NCBI GenBank assembly: GCA_029990175.1
Contig: JARKIP010000005.1
Location: forward strand, 31,195,501-31,259,500
Direction of reading: 5' to 3'
Source: Petunia secreta
Lineage: Eukaryota > Streptophyta > Magnoliopsida > Solanales > Solanaceae
Length of the DNA: 64,000 bases
In this document: in pieces, positions 18,907-29,032 of the stretch
Position numbering within the stretch: the stretch's first letter is position 1
Layout: every line of letters begins with the position of its first letter
Notes under the pieces: model-generated
Told to the model about the DNA's origin: nothing
The model's database searches: none
Seen by the model: only the letters and a program-made list of their open reading frames with translations
Made by a program: the position numbers and the translations under genes

Positions 18907-21710
18907 TTGCCTAAGGTGGTCAACATGTTGATAAAAGACTTCAAAACATGATTCATGAGTCGCATGAAAGTGCTAGGTGCGTTGGAAAGCCCGAAGGGCA
19001 TTACCAACCATTCATAGAGACCGAATTTGGTCTTGAATGCGGTTTTCCATTCATCCCCGAGTTTCATCCGGATTTGATGGTAACCGGACCTAAGGTCGAT
19101 TTTGGAAAAGACACACGACCCACTCAATTCATCCAACATATCATCAAGCCGTGGAATAGGGTGACGGTACTTGACCGTTATCTTATTCACGGCTCGGCAA
19201 TCTACGCACATTCTCCAAGTGCCGTCTTTCTTTGGGACAAGAATGACCGGTACGGCACAAGGACTCAAACTCTCCCTTACCAAGCCTTTGGAAAGCAAGT
19301 CATCAACTTGTTTTTGCAACTCCCGTGTATCCTCGGGATTGCTTCTATAGGCCGGCTTGTTCGGGATTTGAGAGCCCGGAATAAAGTCAATTTGATGTTC
19401 AATTCCTCTCAAGGGAGGTAAGCCATCGGGCATCTCATCCGGGAACATGTCCCCAAAGTTTTCCAAGACATTTTTCAAAGCACTAGGCATAGGGCTAGAA
19501 GAAAAATCATAATTAGAGTTAAGGATCATACCTTTGTGCACTAGGCATAGGAGAAATTTGGTGCCATCATTACCTTTCAATAGCTCGCCCGGTTGCATCA
19601 TGGCACACATGCCACCGGTAGATGAAGTAGGTGGGATTGCCACCATGCTTTTGGACAAAGGGCTAGTCTCAATGAGTGACTTAGCCTTTGCCACCTCCCT
19701 CAACTCCTTCATTTTCTTGTAGTCATCACTTACTTGCTTAGGAGTGAGAGGTTTAAGCACAAATCTCTTCCCTTCATGTTTGACCGTGTAGGTGTTGACA
19801 CGACCATCATGCACCACTTGCCTATCGAATTGCCATGGCCTCCCTAAGAGTAGGTGGCATGCTTGCATAGGCACAACGTCAAACAAATGCTCATCAACAT
19901 AACTACCCATTCTAAACTTGATCATGGCTTGTTTCATCACCTTAAGCTCTCCACATTCACTAAGCCATTGTAACCGGTAAGGTTTAGGATGCTTCATGGT
20001 AGTTAACTTCAATTGAGCCACTAGTGATTGACTCACTACATTTGCACAACTTCCGGAATCAATTATCATAGAGCAAACAACATCTTTGACCCGGCACCTA
20101 GCATGGAAAAGATTTTCCCTTTGCAAGGTTTCACTATCTTCCACGATCATAGCTCCTAGGCTCCTTCTCACAACCAAGAAAGTATGAGGATCCTCCTCCT
20201 CCACCGTATCATCAAGCAAATCATCCTCCTCTACTCCCTCATCTCCCTCTACTCCCTCTACTCCCTCATCTTCCGATTCACTCTCTTTCTCATATGCATC
20301 ATTACCAACAACAATCATGGTCCTCTTTGTAGGACATTCCCTAGCAAAGTGACCATACCCCTTGCACTTGTGGCATTGTATTGAAGAAGAAGTAGGAGCA
20401 TGTAGTTGAGTTTTAGAGTTACCTCCCGCATTAGGTGTGTTCTTCTCAAACGGCTTCTTCACATCCTTGGTAGGATTTGCACCACTCGTGCCACTTGCAC
20501 TTGGGAACCTTGCATTTGTGGTAGGAGGCTTCCAATCCTTTGGTTTGCTTGTTGGAGTAGTAGTGCTACTCTTGTAGCGAAGGGATTTCTCCTCCTTGAG
20601 CCATTTCTCGGCCTCAACCGCATCTTCACATAGCTTGTAATGATCATCATATTTGTGGAACTTCAATTGTGAAGCTATGTCTCGGTTCAAGCCCCCTTTG
20701 AAACGGATCATGGCCGTCTCATTGTCTTCATCATCTAAGTCAAGGATCATTCGGATTTGCTCAAATTCATTGAAGTATTCACCAACCGATTTGTAACCTT
20801 GCTTCAAATCATATAGACGCCTTTGTTGTTCAACCCGGTATTGATTAGTCAAATACTTCTCATCCATCACACGGATCAACTCTTCCCAAGTAAGATTAAT
20901 AGCCATACCCGTCCTCCTTCTATTTCTCTTCACCGACTCCCACCAAGTAGAAGCAAAAGATTCAAAGGAGGATATTGCATACTTGGTCTTCTTCACATCG
21001 GGCATATCATTGGTGTCAAAGATACGCTCCATAGCCAATTTCCAACCAATGTACTCCACCGGGTCACTACTTCCTTTGAAAGAAGGAATAGTGAGCTTCA
21101 CACTATTGAGGTTGTTGTTGTTGTCACGACCCCCTTGGAATGGCTCCGGTTGGCCTCCATGGTGATCATCATAAGCAACATAGTCCCTTCTAGCATTCCT
21201 CCCTCCATATCCTAAGGGTGGCCCTCGACCTCGGCCTCTACCCCGATCCACATTTCGACCCCAATTCATAGCTCGCCTTGGTTGAAAGTGATCATCAAAC
21301 CCATACACATCGTCACCATAATCAACTTCCTCCCCTTCTTGAGCCTCAACAACTTGCTCAAGAGGTTGCACATTTCGGACGGGTCTTGGTAGTGGAAAGT
21401 TTCTTGGAGGATTGTCCAAGATACGGGGAATGCCCGTTCGTTCAATTCTCTCTCGATCCTCCTTTACCCGTTGTTGATTGAGCAATTCAACAACTTGCTC
21501 CGGGGTAAAAGTAGGACTACTTGAGCCTTCACCGGTCTCAATTTGGACACTCGGGGTCCCCTTTTCAATTGGGACACTCGGGGTCCCATGTTCACCTTGA
21601 GTACTCGAGGCTCCCTTTTCAAGAGAATCAATTCTTTGGTTCATGAGGTCCATCTTGGCAAGAAGATTAGCCAAGGCCTCCTTAATGAAATCTTGACCTT
21701 CGTTGGCCAT
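18891..21710 (-). CDS. gag-pol: D Gag, PR and RT fingers/palm, ending at a deleted RT active site
   Basis: Natural start at 21710 (MANEGQDF); the frame opens 24 bases earlier but matches gag only from here. 939 residues: coiled-coil Gag N-terminus, RG-rich block, Gag core, zinc knuckle (CHKCKGYGHFAREC, bases ~20337-20378), PR DSG, and RT up to MPFGLSNAPSTFMRL. At FIN, about 58 bases present in E1/E3 are missing. These encode the YFDD motif and its flanks; the loss also shifts the frame. RT cannot be active in this copy. Confidence 0.93.
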   Translation of the reverse strand: MANEGQDFIKEALANLLAKMDLMNQRIDSLEKGASSTQGEHGTPSVPIEKGTPSVQIETGEGSSSPTFTPEQVVELLNQQRVKEDRERIERTGIPRILDNPPRNFPLPRPVRNVQPLEQVVEAQEGEEVDYGDDVYGFDDHFQPRRAMNWGRNVDRGRGRGRGPPLGYGGRNARRDYVAYDDHHGGQPEPFQGGRDNNNNLNSVKLTIPSFKGSSDPVEYIGWKLAMERIFDTNDMPDVKKTKYAISSFESFASTWWESVKRNRRRTGMAINLTWEELIRVMDEKYLTNQYRVEQQRRLYDLKQGYKSVGEYFNEFEQIRMILDLDDEDNETAMIRFKGGLNRDIASQLKFHKYDDHYKLCEDAVEAEKWLKEEKSLRYKSSTTTPTSKPKDWKPPTTNARFPSASGTSGANPTKDVKKPFEKNTPNAGGNSKTQLHAPTSSSIQCHKCKGYGHFARECPTKRTMIVVGNDAYEKESESEDEGVEGVEGDEGVEEDDLLDDTVEEEDPHTFLVVRRSLGAMIVEDSETLQRENLFHARCRVKDVVCSMIIDSGSCANVVSQSLVAQLKLTTMKHPKPYRLQWLSECGELKVMKQAMIKFRMGSYVDEHLFDVVPMQACHLLLGRPWQFDRQVVHDGRVNTYTVKHEGKRFVLKPLTPKQVSDDYKKMKELREVAKAKSLIETSPLSKSMVAIPPTSSTGGMCAMMQPGELLKGNDGTKFLLCLVHKGMILNSNYDFSSSPMPSALKNVLENFGDMFPDEMPDGLPPLRGIEHQIDFIPGSQIPNKPAYRSNPEDTRELQKQVDDLLSKGLVRESLSPCAVPVILVPKKDGTWRMCVDCRAVNKITVKYRHPIPRLDDMLDELSGSCVFSKIDLRSGYHQIRMKLGDEWKTAFKTKFGLYEWLVMPFGLSNAPSTFMRLMNHVLKSFINMLTTLGKCLML

Positions 21711-22950
21711 TGTACCTACAAAGAAAAGAAACAAGAGTTAGTTAAAACACCTCACTCGCTCCCTCACTTGTGTTCACTCGGATCACTCTTTTGGGTGGCG
21801 GTGGATATTTCACTCAACTTGTAGTTCCAAAGCTTCACGTAGATGATTAGCAACTCCTCAACTCAACTAAACTATTCACGAGTCACGCACACTCCGGGGT
21901 GAGTGGAGTTAATGGGACTCAATGAACGCTAGGCACTTTGAAGTGAAGGACTTGAGTTAAAAGATTCTACGCTTTTCCTTAGAATTCTACTCTCCTTGCT
22001 AGGCACGAATCACTTAAGAGCAATCAAAGGGTTAGCACTATTCAAGTAGATCGGTTACTCAAAGTAGTACTAACTAGATGTTATGTTATCAAGCAAAGGG
22101 AAATACCTACGAAAATCTACCCGAAACAATGCGTTCAGCACCCAGGAGGGGCGCCTGAAACTCAGGAGGGGCGCCTAGATTGTGCTGTGTTCCAGGCGGG
22201 GCGCCTGGGTCTAGGCGGGGCGCCTGGGACTTAGGCAGTAGCCAAGTCAGGCGGGGCGCCTGGCTTAGGCGGGGCGCCTAGCCTGAAGCTTTTTCCAACT
22301 CGTTCCAAACTCGTTTCAAGTCGATTTTCAAGCCTCAAATCCGATGTTTTCAACTTGTTTTCACAATCCAAAGATACCCAAAGTTGTGTTTGATCTTCCT
22401 TAACAAAACCCAATCAAATTTTCAATCAAACAATCAATCAAATCAGGATTCAATCTCAAGAACTCAAGAACACAAGGGTTTATCAAAAGGGTTTCAACAA
22501 GGATTGTGATTCATCAAAGTAGGTGTTAAACATGTTCAAATCCCACAAAATTGGTACCGAATTGTTTGTATTTCAATGAAGATCAATCCCCAATAACAAG
22601 TTTTCAATCAAACATCAATCCAACCCAATAATCAAGCCAAAATTCATCAAGAACAAGTTCTTCAAGGGTTTAAGGGGTTTTGGGGTTTCAATTTTTCAAA
22701 CTTCACCAATTCCAACAATTTTGGTACTCAAGTAACGGGAAATCAATCACGATCAAGAATCCATAACACCCATATCACGAATCATCCAAATCAACAAGTT
22801 ACACCAAATTTTTGTATTTTTCAATTTTTTTTTTTAATTTTTTTGCAATTTTCTCCTTTCTAATAACTTCAACAACAAGAAAAACTAAAAGAAGATACTA
22901 GGCACGAAGAATCAAGGGTCGGGGGTTTGTAGAAACAAAACCCGAGCCTT
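21711..22950 (-). other. D leader with GGCGCC-type palindromes
   Basis: No gene. Closely similar (inverted) to the leaders of E2 and L. Palindrome cluster at 22139-22285. A pyrimidine tract with TTGTAGGTAC (minus) precedes the gag ATG. Confidence 0.75.
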
Positions 22951-22962
22951 GCTCTGATACCA
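22951..22962 (-). other. D primer binding site (initiator tRNA-Met)
   Basis: Minus strand TGGTATCAGAGC, 2 bases from the LTR at 22965. Confidence 0.93.
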
Positions 22963-22964
22963 AA

Positions 22965-23805
22965 TGATGTAGGAAATCAAACGCGGAAAGTAAAAGATAA
23001 AGAACGAGACGTAACTCGATCTCTAATCCCAAGTAGCAACGGAGAACTTGTTCCGTTACACCCCGAGAGAAGGACAAGAACACCTACGCTATGCAACTAC
23101 CCTCGAGCTAACGCGAGCACGCAAGTAGAATGGTCGGAGAGGAAGAGTATTCATCTAGATCCGCTAGAAGAACTACAAGTCCCAAAACAAAAGGTTTCAT
23201 TCAATAATCAAGAGCCTTGCTCATGTTCATCATTCATAATCATCAATAATAAGCTAAGTGTAAAATAAGCTAGGCTTGGATATTTATAGTGTTTTCCCAA
23301 GCTTACACAAAGACTTAATTACCCTTACTAATAAGGTTCATCAAATAAGCCACGTAGGGCAAAATAGTAAAAGAAACATAAGTTCAGCAGCTAGGTGGGG
23401 CGCCTGGGGCTGGGAGGGGCGCCTGGAACATGTTGAAGCTAGGCTGGGCGCCTGGAGCTAGGCGGGGCGCCTGGCTTGGCCTTCAGCTAGGCTGGGCGCC
23501 TGAAGCTAGGCGAGGCGCCTGGCTTGGCCTTCAGCTAGGCTGGGCGCCTAGCCAGGTGGGGCGCCTGGTGCTTTGCTGGGCCTTAGGCAGTGAGCTCCCT
23601 AGGCGGGGCGCCTGGGGTAGGCGGGGCGCCTAGCTCTGCTGGGCTCTCTTCTTCCTTAGGCGTGAGGCCTAGTTTGAGCACCCGGAATGGCTTCCAATCG
23701 CTTCCTTCTTCAAGGCCCTTCCTCTCCAAGTGTAAATGCGCTTCTTGGACATCCTTGGCTTGGCTCCGAGTGAATGGTCTCCTTGTGGTGGATTGCCCGG
23801 CATCA
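22965..23805 (-). repeat. D 5' LTR (841 bp)
   Basis: Same as the 3' LTR except for an extra 19-bp palindrome unit near 23405 and a few substitutions (for example one GGCGAGGCGCC). Array 23393-23630; TATA box (minus) at 23281-23290. Confidence 0.93.
23281..23290 (-). promoter_or_regulatory. D LTR TATA box
   Basis: TATTTATAGT on the plus strand gives ACTATAAATA on the minus strand, downstream of the array. Confidence 0.7.
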
Positions 23806-23810
23806 CTTAG

Positions 23811-24448
23811 AGTCCATTTTGAGCCGTTTCCAAGTCTCCCAGGAAGGAGGCGGACCGCCCATTGGACTAGGCGGACCGCCTAGTTGACTACACCTCTCAG
23901 GATCTCTGGCCGCCTACTGCAGAGGCGGACCGCCCATTTTCCAGGCTGGGCGCCTACTCTGGGCGCCTACTATTCAGGCGGGGCGCCTAGTTTGCTGAAG
24001 GCCCATCCGGGTTTCCTACTTATTTTGAGTGTAATTCCAACTATAGCCCTAAGTGACATGTATTGTTTTGACTAGACTTAGGGGCTATTTAGACATTTTA
24101 TTTAGAAGTGTGGTGAACCTATAAATACCACACTTAGTCATTTATTTCATTTAGCTTGTTTAGAATTGAAGAATAGACTTAGTAAGAGAGGCAAGGCCTT
24201 CTTCTTTGTAGAAGCTTGAAGCTTCGGATTATCTCTTTGCTTGGAGCCTATGGAGATCCGTCACTAGTACGGAATCCTTGTATGGTTCAAGTTTCCCTTC
24301 CTCTCTCGGATAATCAATTCATGGTTTGAATCGTTTATCCCTTCTCTTTCTTTTATTTCTATTCTCCCCAATCCCTTACTTTCTTGTTATCGTGTGATTG
24401 TTGCTTCCGCATTCTTGTTACTTGCTTCCGCGTATTTGGGTCTTATCA
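23811..24448 (+). repeat. C 5' LTR, second part
   Basis: Resumes after the duplicated CTTAG. It carries AGGCGGACCGCCT palindromes (6-base arms AGGCGG/CCGCCT around A) and GGCGCC variants at 23844-24000, a TATA box CTATAAATAC at 24119-24128, and ends GGGTCTTATCA. Together with the first part it is 792 bp, 13 bp shorter than the 3' LTR. Confidence 0.92.
24119..24128 (+). promoter_or_regulatory. C LTR TATA box
   Basis: CTATAAATAC downstream of the palindrome array. Confidence 0.7.
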
Positions 24449-24451
24449 TCT

Positions 24452-24463
24452 TGGTATCAGAGC
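24452..24463 (+). other. C primer binding site (initiator tRNA-Met)
   Basis: TGGTATCAGAGC, 3 bases (TCT) after the LTR end. Confidence 0.93.
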
Positions 24464-25694
24464 AAGGCTCGGGTTTTGTTTCTACAAACCCCCGACCCTT
24501 GATTCTTCGTGCCTAGGTCGATTCCTATCTTTAGTTTCTTGTTTATTGTTATTGAAAGAAGAAAATTACAAAAAAATTGAAAAATTGAAAAATCTAAAAA
24601 TTTGGTGTATCTTGTTGGTTTGGATGATTTTTGATATGGGTGTTATAGATTCTTGATCGTGGTTGAAATCCCGTCGTTTGGATACCAAAAACACTTGGAT
24701 TGGTGAAGATTGAAAATCAAAACCCCCAAAACCCCTTAAAACCCTTTATGAACTTGTTCTTGATGACTTTTGATTGATTCTTGGGTTGGATTGATATTGG
24801 ATTGAGAACTTGATATTGGGGTTTGATCCTTGTGTGATTCCCGTTCTTTTGGTACCTTAAACACCCAATTTGGAGTTGTATTACATGAATTGAGAATTTG
24901 AAAACCCTTTGAAAATTTGAAAATTTTAAAACCCTAGCTTTGAAGATGATGATCATGGTGGATTGCTTGATATTGATTGGGGTTTGATAAAAGTTGTTGG
25001 GGTTTGTTCTTTGTGACTAATACAACATTTGGGTACCTTTGGATTGCTAAAACAACGTGTGGATTGTTGGATTTTTGGGTGTTAAAGTCAAAAAACACGT
25101 TGTTGAACTGTGCTGAAAGTTGCAGGAGGCGGAGCGCCTCATTTTTGTTAGCTCTCTGGAAATTTGGGAGGCGGAGCGCCTAGCTTAGGAGGCGGACCGC
25201 CTACTTTGAAGAGGCGGAGGGCCTCAATTTCAGGGCGGAGGGCCTCAATTTCTAGGCGGAGGGCCTCAATTTCAGGGCGGAGGGCCTCACACCTGAAGCC
25301 TTTTTCGAATAGTTTTCTTGTAGGTTTTCGCTTGTTCTTTGCTTCCGAACTTCGTGGTTAGTGTTTCTAGGGTATTAGTCCTACTTTATTAACACTAATC
25401 TTTGATTCCCTAGGGTGTTGTGTGTCTTGGAGTATTCACTTAAAGTCGTAGATCTTGCTTGCTTCAAGTGCGCACTAAATTAGCTTCCGTACATCGAGTC
25501 ACCTAAATTCCATTCCGGACCTTTACTTGGATCTACTAGTTGATTGATCTTACCATTGTGGTTCCTAAAAGAGATAAAGGCATCTTTGGGTGGGGGTTTG
25601 GGAGTGTGCACCCTAAAAAGAGTGTTGAGAGCCACCACCAAAGGTAAGGGAGAGCAAGTGAGGTTGTTTGTACTAACCTTTGCACTTTCTTAAC
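24464..25694 (+). other. C leader with GGCGGAGCGCC-type motifs
   Basis: No gene. AT-rich leader; a cluster of GGCGGAGCGCCT and GGCGGAGGGCCTC motifs lies at 25125-25290. A pyrimidine tract leads to TTTGCAGGTAC at about 25700-25711. Confidence 0.7.
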
Positions 25695-27113
25695 ATGTCT
25701 TTTGCAGGTACAAGGAGCCATAAGGGAGGTTTGGAGGGAAGTAGGAGTGGTGAGAAAGGTGTAAGTGAGAGGGAGTTAGTTGAAGCCTACCTTCCGAGCC
25801 TCTTGGCTCAAATAGAGGCAATGGACACTAGGGTCCAACACTTGGAGGATGAGATGAAAGAGAATGAGGCCGAGGGAAGAGATGGTATGAGTCGCACTAT
25901 AGGTTATGGTATTGCTAGTAGTGGTGAAATGAGGAAGTACCCAACTAGTGTTGGTACTATTGATGGGATATGTAAAGGGCATTACCTAGATGAATTCATG
26001 AGAGAAAGAATGTGGTGTCAATTCGTAGTGAGCCTTAATGGGAATCATGGGTATGTGCTTCAAGTGGATAGTGGTGAAGCAAGTTGGATTAGCCATCTTG
26101 TAGTGAGAAGGTTGGGAATACCTTGTGTTGATGGAATGGCGAGGGTAGTTATTTCACAAAGGAACTTTGAAGAAGAAGTGGAGTGCAAAGTAGGCCCCTT
26201 GGTGGGATGTGATGTTATGTTGGGAAAGCCTTGGCTTTCCAATAGATACTTCAAGATCGCACAAGAAGTTGTGGTTGGCTACCGTGTTCAAGCACAAGGG
26301 AAGTTTCAAATCCTCTTTCTTAGGAAAGAAGAAGTACAACCAAGCACACCCATGAACATGAGAAGTGGTGGGACACCAATGAGGAGAAGCCCTATGCTCC
26401 AAAGAGTGCAATCAAGAAGTCCTATGAAAATGAGAAGTAGTGGGACACCATTGAAGAGAAGTCCTACACTCACAATCAAGGGTGGGACTAGTGCAAAAAG
26501 AGAGTTGACATATGTCAACAAGGTGAGCCCCGAACCGCAAGATCCAATGCAAAGTGGTTCACCTACAAAGAAGAAAGAGACATCAAGTGATGAGTCTCTT
26601 AGTCCTAGATTCCGGGTTGATGTTAGAAGTCCACCTACTCCGGCTATGGGTATTCTTGGGCCTCGTCCCAACTCACCCGAATTTGAGAGACAAAAGATTG
26701 AGAGGAGTAAGGGAGTGACCGGTGACATTCCTCGAGTGGAAAAAGGAGAGGATGTGATGAGTGACGTGAGTGGGATGTCACCACCCGAATCTACACCCGA
26801 CCTTGAAAAGAAAATGAGGGAAAAGAAAGAGGGAAAAAGAATTGTAAAGAGTGAGGACACCCCTTATTCTAACCCTAACCCTTTATCTTTTTCTTCTACT
26901 TGTATGACTTCTTGTGTAGGAAATCTTGGAGGCAAGCCATTGGAGCCTCAATCATCTTCCAAAAAGGAAGGACAAGGTGAAGCAAACCTTCAATGTGAGC
27001 TTCAAGGTGGAGAGCCAATCCATGACACTTCAAGTGCATTGAGTGAGCAAGATGGCCACTCAAAGGTAAGTGATAGTTCTCCCCTTGAGCATGTTACTTC
27101 CTTGTCATGTTGA
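25695..27113 (+). CDS. C ORF, first part: Gag-like coiled coil, PR-like domain, unknown region
   Basis: Start uncertain. The ATG at 25695 precedes the conserved CAGGTAC, where other elements have their ATG just after it. Residues ~30-60 form a coiled coil resembling the Gag N-terminus. The Gag core and zinc knuckle are missing. A retropepsin-like segment follows with VDSG kept and GKPWL near its end. Then come Ser/Pro/Lys-rich repeats (RSGGTPMRRSP type) and the block PPTPAMGILGPRPNSPEF shared with E4, K, I and J. The frame breaks near 27100, where E4, K and I continue. No RT, RNase H or IN. Function unknown. Confidence 0.8.
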   Translation: MSFAGTRSHKGGLEGSRSGEKGVSERELVEAYLPSLLAQIEAMDTRVQHLEDEMKENEAEGRDGMSRTIGYGIASSGEMRKYPTSVGTIDGICKGHYLDEFMRERMWCQFVVSLNGNHGYVLQVDSGEASWISHLVVRRLGIPCVDGMARVVISQRNFEEEVECKVGPLVGCDVMLGKPWLSNRYFKIAQEVVVGYRVQAQGKFQILFLRKEEVQPSTPMNMRSGGTPMRRSPMLQRVQSRSPMKMRSSGTPLKRSPTLTIKGGTSAKRELTYVNKVSPEPQDPMQSGSPTKKKETSSDESLSPRFRVDVRSPPTPAMGILGPRPNSPEFERQKIERSKGVTGDIPRVEKGEDVMSDVSGMSPPESTPDLEKKMREKKEGKRIVKSEDTPYSNPNPLSFSSTCMTSCVGNLGGKPLEPQSSSKKEGQGEANLQCELQGGEPIHDTSSALSEQDGHSKVSDSSPLEHVTSLSC

Positions 27114-28131
27114 GAGTGTTTGTGAAACCTCTATACTAGTTGATGATATATATGATTACAATGTGTTTGCAACTAGTGTGGAGTCAAATGGTCAACTTGT
27201 GTATGATTGTGAACCACTAGTTGAGAGGAGTGATAAGCCACATCATGATGTGAGCTCGATTTTCATTGAACCTCTCTTTAGTGAAGATTGTGTAGTTGAC
27301 CTTGATTGTGACCTTTGCTATGACACACCACCAATTTTTGATAAAGTGGAAGGCGAGTTGAATGAATACCCTATCCTTTCCCTTGATGAATTGCTTGATA
27401 ATGGTGGGTCCATGTGTCGTGGTGAGGATGGTAGTGACCTTGAGGAGTCCCTAGTGAGTGGGATGGATAAGATTATACTTGATGACTCCTCAAGTGTTTA
27501 TGAAGAGTGTGAAATTAACCCTCCATGGCTTGATAGGTTTAACTCTATAGACAATCCATTGTTTGAAATGACAAGTGAGACGAATGGTCTTGGAATTGAT
27601 TATGTTGGTCCGTCTTCTAGTAGTCCTAATCTTGATTGTGTGGACTACAATGATGAAGAAGCCATTATGGAAGCTTTCCTTGATAGTTTGTCTAGTGAGA
27701 GAGATTGTCTTAGAGGTGGGTTTGAGGGTGAGGAAGTCACTCTTGGTGTGTGTAAGAGTGCTTCCAAGAAGGGGAGTGGAGTATTCGATGTTAGTTGTCG
27801 CTTGAATTATGTTACTTACTCCATCCCATATGTTGATCACACCTTGAGTGTTGAGCATGCCAAAGCCAATATGTCACGTTGTTATGATATTGATTTGAAG
27901 GCTTGGTATGTTGGGCCTAAGCTTAGGGGTCATAGGGAAGTTGAATGCTATATCTTGCATGTTCCATGTCCTATTGATTCCTTTGCTTGTTCTAGTGTTG
28001 GATGCACTTTCTTTGTGAGTCAAGTACTTGTTGTTTCCTTGGGAGACATGAGCTTTTTTATTGGTATTGATGCTTGGCTCTATCATAAGAGTGTGTTTTC
28101 CCACACTCGTGACACTAACCTACTCTTGTAG
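27110..28131 (+). CDS. C ORF, second part: unknown C-terminal region
   Basis: Continuation in another frame; homology to E4, K and I starts near 27120 (LVDDIYDYNVFATS). Contains YDTPPIFD, acidic and Cys-bearing segments, a GSGVFDVSCRLNY motif, and a hydrophobic C-terminal module ending DAWLYHKSVFS. Ends at 28131, before the hairpin and PPT. I do not recognise this family; it matches no retroviral domain I know. Confidence 0.75.
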
Positions 28132-28176
28132 TGGGAAGCTTTGTTGTGCTTGTTTTGAATGTAGGCTTGATGGTAT

Positions 28177-28212
28177 GATTTCGAGGACGAAATCCTTTCA
28201 AGAAGGGGAGGA
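28177..28212 (+). other. C hairpin and polypurine tract
   Basis: GATTTCG-AGGA-CGAAATC at 28177-28194, then AGAAGGGGAGGA at 28201-28212 against the LTR. Confidence 0.88.
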
Positions 28213-29017
28213 TGATAAGACCCGAATTGGAGCCACCATGAGCCAAGCATGAGAGCACAAAGGATACAAGGCAAGGGCACCGGAGGAGGGTTCGAGAGTG
28301 ATTTGGAGTCATGGACTTGAGCGCCAATGAGGGAGGACCGGCTACGGACCAAGGAGGAACACTTAGAGTCCATTTTGAGCCGTTTCCAAGTCTCCCAGGA
28401 AGGAGGCGGACCGCCCATTGGACTAGGCGGACCGCCTGGGCGGTCCGCCTAGTTGACTACACCTCTCAGGATCTCTGGCCGCCTACTGCAGAGGCGGACC
28501 GCCCATTTTCCAGGCTGGGCGCCTACTCTGGGCGCCTACTATTCAGGCGGGGCGCCTAGTTTGCTGAAGGCCCATCCGGGTTTCCTACTTATTTTGAGTG
28601 TAATTCCAACTATAGCCCTAAGTGACATGTATTGTTTTGACTAGACTTAGGGGCTATTTAGACATTTTATTTAGAAGTGTGGTGAACCTATAAATACCAC
28701 ACTTAGTCATTTATTTCATTTAGCTTGTTTAGAATTGAAGAATAGACTTAGTAAGAGAGGCAAGGCCTTCTTCTTTGTAGAAGCTTGAAGCTTCGGATTA
28801 TCTCTTTGCTTGGAGCCTATGGAGATCCGTCACTAGTACGGAATCCTTGTATGGTTCAAGTTTCCCTTCCTCTCTCGGATAATCAATTCATGGTTTGAAT
28901 CGTTTATCCCTTCTCTTTCTTTTATTTCTATTCTCCCCAATCCCTTACTTTCTTGTTATCGTGTGATTGTTGCTTCCGCATTCTTGTTACTTGCTTCCGC
29001 GTATTTGGGTCTTATCA
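28213..29017 (+). repeat. C 3' LTR (805 bp)
   Basis: TGATAAGACCC to GGGTCTTATCA. Array 28403-28560, with an additional 13-bp GGCGGTCCGCC unit, in inverted sense, next to GGCGGACCGCC near 28430 that the 5' LTR lacks. TATA box 28688-28697. Followed by GTTTG and E4's primer site. Confidence 0.93.
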
Positions 29018-29020
29018 GTT

Positions 29021-29032
29021 TGGTATCAGAGC
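29021..29032 (+). other. E4 primer binding site (initiator tRNA-Met)
   Basis: TGGTATCAGAGC. It belongs to E4, whose LTR ends 13 kb upstream at 15899; C was inserted between the two, duplicating GTTTG. Confidence 0.88.

Larger units (their letters stand above)
16059..23805 (-). mobile_element. D: gag-pol LTR retrotransposon inserted in the 5' LTR of C
   Basis: A 7747-bp minus-strand element with TSD CTTAG at 16054-16058 and 23806-23810. LTRs are 822 bp (left) and 841 bp (right); the difference is one 19-bp unit in the palindrome array. Gag-pol is broken by two frameshifting lesions, one of which removes the RT active site. R-U5 and leader are close to those of E2 and L, so D is the likely gag-pol relative of that non-autonomous family. 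Confidence 0.95.
15905..29017 (+). mobile_element. C: non-autonomous LTR retrotransposon inserted in the primer site of E4
   Basis: 5' LTR 15905-16058 plus 23811-24448 (split by D), primer site, leader, ORFs at 25695-28131, PPT and 3' LTR 28213-29017. The TSD GTTTG at 15900-15904 and 29018-29022 proves the boundaries. The PBS of E4 lies immediately after C's 3' LTR, which at first sight imitates a tandem element sharing one LTR. The coding region has PR-like and unknown sequence but no RT or IN. Confidence 0.92.

Noticed and set aside
25695..28131. Possible envelope-like gene because of position and hydrophobic C-terminus.
   Set aside because: No signal peptide, furin-like site or clear transmembrane anchor pattern; in L the domain follows PR directly in the same frame.
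28213..29032. Apparent tandem retrotransposon array sharing one LTR.
   Set aside because: The TSD of C (GTTTG on both sides) and the distinct LTR family of E4 explain the arrangement by nesting.
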